64,000 nucleotides of DNA from Butyrivibrio sp. AE3009. GTDB taxonomy: Bacteria; Bacillota; Clostridia; Lachnospirales; Lachnospiraceae. A program made the position numbers and the translations under genes. A model generated the notes under the pieces. That model saw only the letters and a program-made list of their open reading frames with translations. It made no database searches and was not told the DNA's origin. Where the stretch lies: the NCBI RefSeq assembly GCF_000420845.1, contig NZ_ATVS01000011.1, positions 1 to 64,000 on the forward strand, given 5' to 3'. The stretch's first letter is position 1, and each line of letters opens with the position of its first letter. Below are positions 7,552 through 16,106 of the stretch, in pieces.

Positions 7552-9420
7552 TTATCCGATATCCGGCTCATCCTTGAGTTCTATGGTGTCTCTGACTTTG
7601 CCGTCGGTCTCAAAGATGATGATCTCGTTTTCTCCGTCCTTAAGAAGAGGTGCAGGAATATAGAGCCTCTTCTGAGGGCCGATCTCCCAGAATCTTCCAA
7701 GGTTAAAGCCATTGATAAAGGCTACTCCCTTGCCCCAGCCCTCAAAGTCAAGGAAGGTATCTCCCTTCTTCGTAACATCAAAGGTAAAGCGATAAAAGGC
7801 AGGAGTTCCCTCAGCATAATCCTTTGCAAAGTCCACCTTGTCCACATTGTCCAAAGGAAGTGTGTAGATATCCCAATCGTTGTGGATATGGCCGTTGATC
7901 TGAACGCAGCGACCGATGCCCTTTCTCTGGGTCTCCATGCGGGGACCGAAGTTAACTCTTCCCATATTTTCTACAAGAATATCGAACTTCTCGTTAAGTC
8001 CCTGTAATGTGCCTGTGGAAAGACCGGCTTCTCCGATTGCTGCAGCTGCAGTCTCGGGAGTAAGGCCATGTTCCATCATGAACTTGCCGGCCAACATCTG
8101 AGCGGGCTGACTGCAGGCAAGGAACTTTTCCATAGGTATGTCATGCTCATTATCAAGCTCGTGGTCATAGAGGGTGATAAGGGGCTTTTCTTCAACAAAG
8201 ACATTGGCTCTGTCTGCTGTCTCCCAGAGTTTAAGCTTGGCAATTCCTGCCTCTGAATGAAGTCTTGATCTGTACAGGATATAGCCGTAGCTCTGATCCA
8301 GCTCCTCCATGTTCACTGTGTAAGGAAGATGGACAGGGGTACTGAGGTCATCCAAAACAGAGAAGAGACTTACTTTATCCTTGCAGGTAAGGGTTCCATA
8401 GCTCTGTCTCTGAATATTATTCTCAAGCTCTACTTCGGGAATATCCACATATTTGGAGATGACTTCCTTGTACTTTCTGTACTTCTCGGTGATCTGTCCG
8501 TCCTCAGAAAGGATTCCGTCGTAGTCATAGCTGGTGACATCGGGAGTAAGTTCATTGTAGTAGTTGGAGCCGTTCATGAAGCCAAAGTTGGTTCCGCCCT
8601 GGAACATATAAATGCTGACATTTCCAAGCTCCAGCATCTTATCAAGATCCTCTGTGCTCTGAACGAGGTTACCTCTCATATGACCGCCGTTGCCCCAATG
8701 ATCGAACCAGCCGACCCAGAACTCGGCGCACATAAGTGGTCCGCCGTTTGTATACTCTTTTATCACGTCAAAACGCTCTTCTGTCTTGGAGCCAAAGTTC
8801 CCTGTGGGATGAGCGCCCTCAGCATAACCACCTCTGTAGCTCTCATGATATGGTCCGTCGGAAGTGATAAGAGGAACTGTAACGCCGTACTTGACCATCA
8901 GATCATGCATGAACTTCATGTACTCATGGTCATTGGCATAGTATCCGTACTCATTCTCGATCTGCATCAGGATAATATTTCCGCCGTTGTCGATCTGATA
9001 TTTGGTGATCCTGGGCATAAGAACCTTGTAATAGTCCTCCACAGCGTCAAGGAAAGGCTTGTAGCTGACACGAAGGCGCATATTTCTGTCCTTTAAAAGC
9101 CACGCAGGAAGTCCGCCGAACTCCCACTCTGCGCAGATGTAGGGCGAAGGTCTGATGATGATATACAAGCCCAGCTCAGTGGCGGTCTGTATGAATTTCT
9201 CAATATCGCAGAAGCCCTCGAAGTTAAACTCACCCTTTTTAGGCTCTGTCAGATTCCAGGGAATATAGGTCTCAACTGTGTTGCATCCAAGAGCTTTAAG
9301 CTTTGATAGTCTGTCCTTCCAATATTCAGGTACAGTCCTGAAATAATGGAATGAACCGGATATTACCTTAAATGGCTCTCCGTTTAGATAAAACGTATCC
9401 TTGATCTCAAATTTTCCCAT
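7552..9420 (-). CDS. Glycoside hydrolase family 35 beta-galactosidase
   Basis: 622 residues with the GH35 TIM-barrel at residues ~1-325. It carries the acid/base Glu in QIENEYG (E157 by comparison with human GLB1) and the nucleophile Glu in CAEFWVGW (E233). The rest contains the jelly-roll domains usual for the family. No signal peptide is present, so it should hydrolyse imported beta-galactosides in the cytoplasm. RBS AGGAGG sits just before the ATG at 9420. It lies downstream of a sugar importer on the same strand but behind a strong terminator (9541-9580), so it probably has its own promoter in 9421-9540. The neighbourhood suggests use of galactan side chains or milk-type galactosides; this is inference. 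Confidence 0.95.
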   Translation of the reverse strand: MGKFEIKDTFYLNGEPFKVISGSFHYFRTVPEYWKDRLSKLKALGCNTVETYIPWNLTEPKKGEFNFEGFCDIEKFIQTATELGLYIIIRPSPYICAEWEFGGLPAWLLKDRNMRLRVSYKPFLDAVEDYYKVLMPRITKYQIDNGGNIILMQIENEYGYYANDHEYMKFMHDLMVKYGVTVPLITSDGPYHESYRGGYAEGAHPTGNFGSKTEERFDVIKEYTNGGPLMCAEFWVGWFDHWGNGGHMRGNLVQSTEDLDKMLELGNVSIYMFQGGTNFGFMNGSNYYNELTPDVTSYDYDGILSEDGQITEKYRKYKEVISKYVDIPEVELENNIQRQSYGTLTCKDKVSLFSVLDDLSTPVHLPYTVNMEELDQSYGYILYRSRLHSEAGIAKLKLWETADRANVFVEEKPLITLYDHELDNEHDIPMEKFLACSQPAQMLAGKFMMEHGLTPETAAAAIGEAGLSTGTLQGLNEKFDILVENMGRVNFGPRMETQRKGIGRCVQINGHIHNDWDIYTLPLDNVDKVDFAKDYAEGTPAFYRFTFDVTKKGDTFLDFEGWGKGVAFINGFNLGRFWEIGPQKRLYIPAPLLKDGENEIIIFETDGKVRDTIELKDEPDIG

Positions 9421-9540
9421 AATTCCTCCTATAATACTTTTTCATAATCGCTTTTTACACATATATAAGTGCTCTCATCCAAAAACATTTATATACATGT
9501 AAAAACCATTATAACAAAATCAGTTTCCTTCTGTTTTAAG

Positions 9541-9580
9541 AAAAGGGAATACTGCCAAAGATAACACAGTATTCCCTTTT
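9541..9580 (-). terminator. Terminator after the sugar-binding protein gene
   Basis: AAAAGGGAATACTG and CAGTATTCCCTTTT form a perfect 14-pair stem with a 12-base loop. The T4 end of the right arm and further T-rich sequence on the minus strand complete the terminator, which insulates the GH35 gene from the importer operon. Confidence 0.9.
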
Positions 9581-9611
9581 AATGGTTTAATGTTAACTCG
9601 CTAAGTGAGTA

Positions 9612-11261
9612 TTACTTATAAAGCTCGTCGAACTGTCTCTGAAGCTCTGCTGTTACATCTGCGATTCCGGCTTTCTCAAGAGCTGCCTGGTACTCAGCAA
9701 CGATGTCCTCAGCTGATCCCTGGTACTTACCGAAGGAGATCTGCTTCATGTATGTTGTATGAATGTCGTTGATGTTCTCAATCTTGGACTGAATATCATC
9801 TACGTTAGGAACGAACTGTCCGTAAGGATAGTCGATCTTGATCTTGTCATACTCAGCATAGAGCTTGTTGATTGCATCCCAGTTAAGAGTTGAATCCTTG
9901 AGCTCAAGGTCATCGTTACGTCCCCACCAGAAGTTGGTTGTGATGCCGTCTGTGTTTCCGTCATAGCCTTCAGGGTTCTTTCTCATGCCGTTCTCATCGA
10001 TCTCGTAAGAAACGCCTTCTACACCGTAGTTGATAAGTCTGTAGCACTCAGGGTCGTTTCTGAGAAGGTCATAAACCATAAGTGCTCTCTCAGGGTTCTT
10101 GGAAGCAGCTGAAACTGCCATTGCACCGTGAGTGATTGAAAGAGCTACGATGTTGCCTGTCTCTTCACCGAAGTAGAAGAAGCCTGTCTCTGCGTTAGGA
10201 TCGTCATAGATTGTGTATCCGTCCTTGTGTGAGCAAAGGTCTGTCCAAGTCTGTGTGTGATGCTGCTCAGCTGCTACACGTCCGATCTTGTAATCTTCTC
10301 TGTTATCAGAAGCTGTGTTGTTGAGAACGTCTGTCTTCCAAACGCCGATCTCATCCCACTCCTTCATCATCTTAGCATACTCTACAAGAGAGTCTGTATC
10401 TGTCATGAAAGGTGAATATACTGTGTAAAGGTCATCCTTCTTGCCGCCCCACATAGCGCCTGAATTGATACCGTCGATCGGTACATAGTTAGAATGTGAT
10501 ACGATCCATCCGCTTACCATCTGGCCATACTGTGTGCCGTCTGAATCCCAAGGAATAACATCAGGATATGTCTCTTTTACATACTTGAAGTATGTTGTAA
10601 GGTCTTCCCAGCTCTTAACGCCGTCAGCAAGTCCTGCCTCTTTAGCCCAGTCAAGACGATATGCGAAGCCGTGGTTGGTCCACTGTGCATAATTGTCCTC
10701 AGGCATAAGGTAGATGTTGCCATCATATTTGCAGAGATCCCAGTGCTCAGGTGATACGCTCTCCCAAGTCTTGGGTGCATAGGTCTTGAGCATATCCTCA
10801 GAGAGCTCAAGGAAAGCACCGTTCTTGGCATTAGGCCATGCATCCAGCCAGTCAGAAGCTGTACCAACAAGGTCTACTGTGCCATCCATACGTGCAAGTG
10901 TCAGGTTGTAGTTGGAAAGATAATCTGTCCAGTCGATGTAGTAGATCTCAAGCTCAGCATTAACCTTCTCTGTAAGGATGGCATTGAGCTGGCTGAGCAT
11001 CTCATCTGTCATGTTTCCTTCTGGAGCACCACCGGTTGTCATATATGTGATAACTACGTGCTCAGAAGTGTCAATTGCTGATGCTGTTTCCTGTGATCCT
11101 GCATCTGCAGTTGTTGTGTCTGTTGTTGTCTGTGTCTGTGTTTCTGTGTTAGCAGTGTCAGTGCTTGCAGGTGTAGTTGCACCGCCGTCTGATGAACCGC
11201 AAGCTGCAATACCCATTACCATGCTGGCGCTAAGTAATGTTGCTAATAACTTTTTCTTCAT
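9612..11261 (-). CDS. Sugar ABC transporter substrate-binding lipoprotein
   Basis: 549 residues. A lipoprotein signal peptide ends in the lipobox GIAAC with the acylated Cys at 21, followed by a Thr/Ser/Gln-rich linker (22-65) and a family 1 extracellular solute-binding fold. Its size and pairing with two permeases match the LplA/YtcQ group, which binds oligosaccharides. RBS AAAAGGAGG precedes the ATG at 11261. It is the last gene of the operon permease-permease-binding protein, and no ATPase gene is nearby, so the importer probably uses a shared MsmX-type ATPase as in other Firmicutes. Confidence 0.92.
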   Translation of the reverse strand: MKKKLLATLLSASMVMGIAACGSSDGGATTPASTDTANTETQTQTTTDTTTADAGSQETASAIDTSEHVVITYMTTGGAPEGNMTDEMLSQLNAILTEKVNAELEIYYIDWTDYLSNYNLTLARMDGTVDLVGTASDWLDAWPNAKNGAFLELSEDMLKTYAPKTWESVSPEHWDLCKYDGNIYLMPEDNYAQWTNHGFAYRLDWAKEAGLADGVKSWEDLTTYFKYVKETYPDVIPWDSDGTQYGQMVSGWIVSHSNYVPIDGINSGAMWGGKKDDLYTVYSPFMTDTDSLVEYAKMMKEWDEIGVWKTDVLNNTASDNREDYKIGRVAAEQHHTQTWTDLCSHKDGYTIYDDPNAETGFFYFGEETGNIVALSITHGAMAVSAASKNPERALMVYDLLRNDPECYRLINYGVEGVSYEIDENGMRKNPEGYDGNTDGITTNFWWGRNDDLELKDSTLNWDAINKLYAEYDKIKIDYPYGQFVPNVDDIQSKIENINDIHTTYMKQISFGKYQGSAEDIVAEYQAALEKAGIADVTAELQRQFDELYK

Positions 11262-11293
11262 TTGAATCCTCCTTTTTATAAGAAAAATATCTG

Positions 11294-11310
11294 AACTCCG
11301 CTCCGGAGTT
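11294..11310 (-). other. Intercistronic hairpin before the binding-protein gene
   Basis: AACTCCG and CGGAGTT pair around a three-base loop with no T-run. Placed between the second permease and the binding protein, it may stabilise the downstream mRNA and raise binding-protein yield, a common arrangement in sugar importer operons. Confidence 0.5.
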
Positions 11311-11336
11311 GCATTTACAATTAGTAACTCACCACA

Positions 11337-12260
11337 TCAGCCCTTTACCGCACCTACGGTGATACCGCCAATGAAGTACTTCTGAACGAAAGGATACAGG
11401 AATACGATAGGACCTGTAGCCATAACCGCTGTTGCCATCTTAAGAGACTCAGTGGGCACATCGGTAAGTGTGATGTACTGTCCCGCGATTGAATTCTTAA
11501 GGGACTGAACCTCGTTAACTACCTTGTACAGCTGGAACTGAAGAGGCTTAACTGCGATTCTGGAGCTAAGGAACAGTGATGACTGATACCACTCATTCCA
11601 ATATCCCAGTGCAAGGAAAAGTCCGATTGTAGCAAGTGCCGGCTTAAGCATCGGAAGAATGAGTCTTGTGAAGATAACCATATCTCCCGCTCCGTCTATC
11701 TTACCGGATTCGGTGATCTCATGAGGGATAGCCTTAACAAAGTTCTTCATCAGGATGATAAGCCAGGGCGACATCAGCAGAGGGAAAAATACTGCCAGGT
11801 AGCTGTCGTTGAGCTTATAGGTCTGTGTCATCAGCAGGTAGTAAGGAGCAAGTCCGGCTGAGAACAGTGATGTAAAGTAGATGTAGAAGGAGATCACATT
11901 TCTTAATGGGAAATCCTTTCTCTGAAGGGCGTAACCTGTCATGGCGATGACAAGAAGTCCGACTATTGTTCCGCAAAGAGTAAGGGTAATGGTAAGACCG
12001 TAGCTCTTCCAGATCATTCCGCCCCTCATAACCATTTCATAGGACTTGGTGGTGAATTCCTTGGGAATAAGCTGTACACCCTCAGCTCTTATTATTGTTT
12101 CACTTGTAAAAGATGTACCGATAATGATCAAAAAAGGAAATATACATGCAAGTGCATAAAAGGTGATCAGTATATATCCAAAAGCTCTGATGATAATATC
12201 CGAAACGCCAAGCTTAACTTTTACGCCTGTCATTTCAATCGGCTGATTGTTCTTAGACAT
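11337..12260 (-). CDS. Sugar ABC transporter permease (LplC/YtcP type)
   Basis: 307 residues with six membrane segments and the cytoplasmic coupling motif of importer permeases (ESGKIDGAGDMVIFTRLILPMLKPAL, around residues 185-210). It ends in the GGITVGAVKG tail typical of this subfamily. RBS GGGAGG precedes the ATG at 12260. It partners the permease at 12279-13235 and the binding protein at 9612-11261. Confidence 0.93.
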   Translation of the reverse strand: MSKNNQPIEMTGVKVKLGVSDIIIRAFGYILITFYALACIFPFLIIIGTSFTSETIIRAEGVQLIPKEFTTKSYEMVMRGGMIWKSYGLTITLTLCGTIVGLLVIAMTGYALQRKDFPLRNVISFYIYFTSLFSAGLAPYYLLMTQTYKLNDSYLAVFFPLLMSPWLIILMKNFVKAIPHEITESGKIDGAGDMVIFTRLILPMLKPALATIGLFLALGYWNEWYQSSLFLSSRIAVKPLQFQLYKVVNEVQSLKNSIAGQYITLTDVPTESLKMATAVMATGPIVFLYPFVQKYFIGGITVGAVKG

Positions 12261-12278
12261 TTTTCCGACCTCCCTTCT

Positions 12279-13235
12279 TTAGAATAATGAATAGTCAGGA
12301 TCAATCTTCTTAACAATGAAGTTGACCAGCATAACCATTACAAATCCGATAATTGACTGATACAGACCAACGGCCGAAGCAGTTGAGAAATTGAAGTCCG
12401 TTATAGTCGCACGGTATACATAAGTCTCAATGATATCCGTTGTAGGATACAGAAGAGAGTTGGTACCGATGATGTTGTAGAACAGACCGAAGTTACCTTT
12501 TACGATTCCGCCGAGAGCGAAAAGAAGAAGGATAACTATTGTAGGCTTAAGTCCGGGAAGAATGATGTATCTGATCTTCTGGAAAGCATTGGCACCGTCA
12601 ACCTTGGCTGCCTCTATGATCTCAGCATCGATTCCGCAGATGGCTGCGAAGTATACAACTGAGTTGTAACCTGTCTGCTGCCAGAGATGAACGATTACCA
12701 GGATAACCGGCCAGGCCGATGGATCCGAATAAGGCCCCCACTTCTCTCTTCCCATTGATGCAAGGATCTCGTTAACAAAACCGTAGTCATAGTTTAAAAG
12801 GTTGTAAACAAGAATACCTACAAGAACCTGAGAAATGAAGTAAGGCAGGAACATCATTGTCTGGGAAACCTTCTTGAACATCTTGCTCTGCATCTCATTA
12901 AGAAGAATAGCAACAAGGATCGCCAAGAAATTACCCAGGATGATAAATGCTATGTTGTACAGGATTGTGTTCTTGGTAAGATCAAAAAGCTTACCTGATT
13001 CAGCCAGGAACTCGAAATTCTTAAGTCCCACAAATTTACTTCCAAATATTCCGTCTCTGTAGTTGTACTTAACGAATGCAACCCAGATACCGGGCATCGG
13101 CATGTAGCTGAACATAAAGAAAAAGATTACTGCAGGAAGGCACATCAGCTCCAGCACTCTGTATCTCCACAAAGTCTCCAGCACTCCGCGCTTTTTTATT
13201 CCTGTAGTAGAAGATGAATTAGTCTTTTTACCCAT
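12279..13235 (-). CDS. Sugar ABC transporter permease (LplB type)
   Basis: 318 residues with six membrane segments. The EAA-type coupling motif is IIEAAKVDGANAFQKIRYIILPGLKP, near residue 215. A Lys/Ser/Thr-rich cytoplasmic N-terminus precedes the first segment. RBS GGGAGG lies five bases before the ATG at 13235. It is the first gene of the importer operon; the promoter with two LacI-type operators is directly upstream. Confidence 0.93.
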   Translation of the reverse strand: MGKKTNSSSTTGIKKRGVLETLWRYRVLELMCLPAVIFFFMFSYMPMPGIWVAFVKYNYRDGIFGSKFVGLKNFEFLAESGKLFDLTKNTILYNIAFIILGNFLAILVAILLNEMQSKMFKKVSQTMMFLPYFISQVLVGILVYNLLNYDYGFVNEILASMGREKWGPYSDPSAWPVILVIVHLWQQTGYNSVVYFAAICGIDAEIIEAAKVDGANAFQKIRYIILPGLKPTIVILLLFALGGIVKGNFGLFYNIIGTNSLLYPTTDIIETYVYRATITDFNFSTASAVGLYQSIIGFVMVMLVNFIVKKIDPDYSLF

Positions 13236-13304
13236 TAGAGCCTCCCACTTACTGACGATTGCAGAAATCTCACACAGTCCCCGTTATTGTGCAACTTTAC
13301 TATT

Positions 13305-13378
13305 TGCAACCGATTTCATATTTTAATTTAATCATTAATCACAACAATACGTCAACCTCATTTTTGAAACCGATTGCA
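13305..13378 (-). promoter_or_regulatory. Promoter flanked by two LacI-family operators
   Basis: Two 14-bp sites fit TGNAANCGNTTNCA exactly: TGCAACCGATTTCA at 13305-13318 and TGAAACCGATTGCA at 13365-13378. Their spacing is exactly 60 bp. Between them, on the minus strand, lie a -35 TTGACG (13355-13350) and an 18-base spacer to a -10-like TTAAAT (13331-13326). The arrangement suggests repression by the adjacent LacI-type regulator through occlusion or looping. Confidence 0.75.
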
Positions 13379-13480
13379 ATTTTGTACATTTACAACAAAA
13401 AAGAGGAAACATATCTGTCTGTTTCCTCTCATTTTTGTTTATATTGCTGTATATTGTATACAAAGATACGATTCAAAGTT

Positions 13481-13494
13481 TGAAATCCGTTTCA
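13481..13494. promoter_or_regulatory. Third, imperfect LacI-type operator
   Basis: TGAAATCCGTTTCA has perfect TGAAA/TTTCA half sites, but its centre is CC instead of CG. It lies between the regulator stop (13517) and the importer promoter, 116 bp from the nearest exact site, where it could be an auxiliary operator. Confidence 0.5.
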
Positions 13495-13516
13495 GAAACT
13501 TTTGTTTTCGTAGAAA

Positions 13517-14566
13517 TCATTTCTTGCAGGAACCGGTGCTATCCCTGAGGACAAGACTTGGTGTAACCATCTGCATATCATCCACCTTCTCCCCCTTGGA
13601 GACCGCAATCGCTGTATTTATCAGCTTCTCGCCGTAGTCCTCATAATTGTAATCAATGCTGGTAAGCTTGGGTACCGTAAGATCGGTGATGTAGGTGTTG
13701 TCGAAGCTTATTACCGAAATATCCTTGGGAACATGAAGATGATGTTCTCTTATGCTCCTAAGAGCTCCACTGGCTGCAAAGTCATTGATGGCTATGATAG
13801 CAGTGGGCTTGTCCTGCATATCCAGGATCCTGTTGGTGGCCATATAGCCCGCATCCGGGTCGTAGCTGCCGTTTACAACGTATTCGCCACGTACTTCTAT
13901 ACCGTACTTTTTGAGATTCTCCTGATAGCGCTGATACTTATAATAGGTTGATGCAACCTTCATCTCACCGCCCACCAGCGCAATCTTCTCATGCCCCAGA
14001 TTGATGAGATGCTGCATTACCAGGTTCATTCCCTCTGCCTCATCAATAGTTACGCAGTGAACAGGCGCCTTATCAAGCTTGCCGGTAACTATGACAGGTG
14101 TAGTCTTGCAGACATTCCTGACCTTCTCGGCATAAGCGTCATCGGTAATAAGGTCGTCTACTCTTCCGCCCATAAGAATGATGGCATCCATCTTCTGCTG
14201 AAGATAGAAGTCAAGCATTTTGATCTCTTTTTCTTTTTCATTAAGGGAATTAGCCAGAGCCACGTTATAGCCTGCCTTCTCAGCCGCCAGTTCGCAGGCC
14301 ACGAATAGCGCCGAATAATAAGGGTTTCTGACATCCGCTGCGATGATACCAATGGTATTGGTGGCAGTATCGGAAAGCCCCTTGGCAAGTGCATTGGGCT
14401 TGAAATTATACTTATCGATAATCTCCTGTATCCTCTGCTTCTTCTCCTGGCGCACCGAAGCACTGCCAGTAAGGACACGGGAAACTGTAGAAGCCGAGAC
14501 TCCGGCCTCCTTGGCTATATCATAGATTGTAATTGTCTTACCGGTGTTCAGTCTAACTTTTTCCAT
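13517..14566 (-). CDS. LacI-family transcriptional regulator
   Basis: 349 residues. The N-terminal helix-turn-helix TIYDIAKEAGVSASTVSRVLTG (about 13-34) is typical of LacI family DNA-binding domains. The sugar-binding domain follows (TIGIIAADVRNPYYS, then VSVISFDNT). RBS CGGAG precedes the ATG at 14566. Operator-like sites lie upstream of its own start (14593-14606) and upstream of the sugar importer (13305-13378). It is therefore a likely autoregulated repressor of the importer; the inducer sugar is not known. Confidence 0.93.
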   Translation of the reverse strand: MEKVRLNTGKTITIYDIAKEAGVSASTVSRVLTGSASVRQEKKQRIQEIIDKYNFKPNALAKGLSDTATNTIGIIAADVRNPYYSALFVACELAAEKAGYNVALANSLNEKEKEIKMLDFYLQQKMDAIILMGGRVDDLITDDAYAEKVRNVCKTTPVIVTGKLDKAPVHCVTIDEAEGMNLVMQHLINLGHEKIALVGGEMKVASTYYKYQRYQENLKKYGIEVRGEYVVNGSYDPDAGYMATNRILDMQDKPTAIIAINDFAASGALRSIREHHLHVPKDISVISFDNTYITDLTVPKLTSIDYNYEDYGEKLINTAIAVSKGEKVDDMQMVTPSLVLRDSTGSCKK

Positions 14567-14592
14567 AAATACTCCGAGTCTTGGGGACTGTC

Positions 14593-14606
14593 TGAAACCG
14601 ATTTCA
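14593..14606. promoter_or_regulatory. LacI-type operator upstream of the regulator gene
   Basis: TGAAACCGATTTCA fits the LacI-family consensus TGNAANCGNTTNCA exactly and lies 26 bp before the regulator start, which suggests autoregulation. Confidence 0.75.
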
Positions 14607-14650
14607 ATTCAATCATATGTGATATTTACGGCTATGTCAACAGGATTTTA

Positions 14651-15913
14651 TCAGAATCCCATATATACACCCGGCAGATCTTCTTCATGGATATGAATGT
14701 CATTGGTCCCGTCTTCATTTTCTGCTGTTTCCATCTTAACAACGTTTACATATCCGTCATTTATCATATCCACCATGTATTTAACTATATCCGGGTCAAA
14801 CTGAGTTCCGGAGCCCTGCTGTATCTCTTCAATTATCTCATCTTTGTTAAGATGCCTTCTGTATACTCTGTTGCTTGACATGGCGTCATAGGAATCCGCA
14901 ACTCCGACAATCCTTGCATATATCGGGATCTTATCTCCCTTAAGTCCCTCAGGATAGCCTTTTCCGTCATATCTCTCATGATGGTACAGAGCGATCTCAC
15001 GAATCCCCTTTATGGAGGAGAGCTGCTTGAGCATCTTGCCACCTGCCACCGTGTGACTCTGTATAGTCTTTCTCTCCTCGTCTGTAAGCTTGCCGGGTTT
15101 ATTGAGCACAGCATCGGGAATACTTATTTTGCCGGCATCATGAAGAAGTCCACCGTAATAGATATTCTGAACCTCATCCTCAGACAATTCCATTCGCTTG
15201 GCGATCTCCGCTGCGTACATGGCTACTCTCCTGGAATGGCCTCGGGTATAGGGGTCTTTGGCATCAATAAAGCTTATGAAAGTATTCATAGACTGGAGAA
15301 TGATCCTTACGTCGTTCTTCTGCCTCTCACGATAGTTTCGGAGATTGAACCTTGTAACAAGGTAGCCTACGAAGGCCACAAGCCACACCAGTATCATAAA
15401 CAGGATTAAATTCTTGATGATATTATTTCTCCCGGCGGCTTTATAACCTATTATATGAAGTACTGAGGGATCGATCGTTTTTTTTGATCTCACCACTGCT
15501 CCGAATTCCAGATTATCTCCGGGCTTAATAGTAATATTTGCATTCTGGGGAGTAAACAGCAAAAGATTGTTCCTGCTGTCCTTGGACAATTCTATGTTCC
15601 AGCTGCTGTCTATGGTTGTATCCTCAGGAACCTCAAGATACAATCTCCAATTGGTAATAGCCTCACTTCCCAGGTTCTTTATCACGAATTCGAACTGGCT
15701 GCTGGTACTTCCGAATCTTCTCCATTCACCGGTTTTGCGCACACTTCCATAGAGCTCATCGGAGAGTCTTGCGCCGGTAAGGCTTATCTCATCCTCCACC
15801 GTGGAATCCACTCTGTTCTCCGAAGATACTTTTTCAGCAAAATATGCAGTTATAAGGATAATGATCACTACACAATACAGAAAAAATGTATCGAGAGCTT
15901 TGCTAATCTTCAT
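14651..15913 (-). CDS. HD-GYP phosphodiesterase with a CBM2-like extracytoplasmic domain
   Basis: 420 residues from the ATG at 15913 (GGTGA site; a TTG at 15931 lacks one). Membrane segments lie at about 10-26 and 168-186. The C-terminal domain is HD-GYP: H226, HD 258-259, HHERYDGKGYP 311-321. This domain hydrolyses c-di-GMP (or related cyclic dinucleotides). The extracytoplasmic part at ~72-142 contains FEFVIKNLGSEAITNW, then SSWN, then NANITIKPGDNLEFG. This matches the spacing of family 2 carbohydrate-binding modules (N.G...I..W, ..WN, N..I.PG....FG). A sensor that binds polysaccharide outside and controls c-di-GMP inside is inferred. The gene lies between the LacI regulator and the uronate operon, on the same strand. 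Confidence 0.85.
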   Translation of the reverse strand: MKISKALDTFFLYCVVIIILITAYFAEKVSSENRVDSTVEDEISLTGARLSDELYGSVRKTGEWRRFGSTSSQFEFVIKNLGSEAITNWRLYLEVPEDTTIDSSWNIELSKDSRNNLLLFTPQNANITIKPGDNLEFGAVVRSKKTIDPSVLHIIGYKAAGRNNIIKNLILFMILVWLVAFVGYLVTRFNLRNYRERQKNDVRIILQSMNTFISFIDAKDPYTRGHSRRVAMYAAEIAKRMELSEDEVQNIYYGGLLHDAGKISIPDAVLNKPGKLTDEERKTIQSHTVAGGKMLKQLSSIKGIREIALYHHERYDGKGYPEGLKGDKIPIYARIVGVADSYDAMSSNRVYRRHLNKDEIIEEIQQGSGTQFDPDIVKYMVDMINDGYVNVVKMETAENEDGTNDIHIHEEDLPGVYMGF

Positions 15914-16037
15914 TCCGTCACCAATTGCCAATTCTGTGCATATTACCGCATAATACTACAAGTACATTATACTATCCGGCTTCTAAAATTATCATGTTTG
16001 CAATTATTATATTTTGATAAACCAAACACAGCTGCAT

Positions 16038-16076
16038 AAAAAAAGACCATACTCCTCGGTTAAAGAAGTATGGTCT
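16038..16076 (-). terminator. Terminator of the uronate operon
   Basis: AGACCATACT and AGTATGGTCT (16067-16076 with 16044-16053) form a ten-pair stem, followed by seven T on the minus strand. It lies 31 bases after the kdgK stop. Confidence 0.9.
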
Positions 16077-16106
16077 CATTATAAATTCGAAAAACTCAAT
16101 AAGCGA

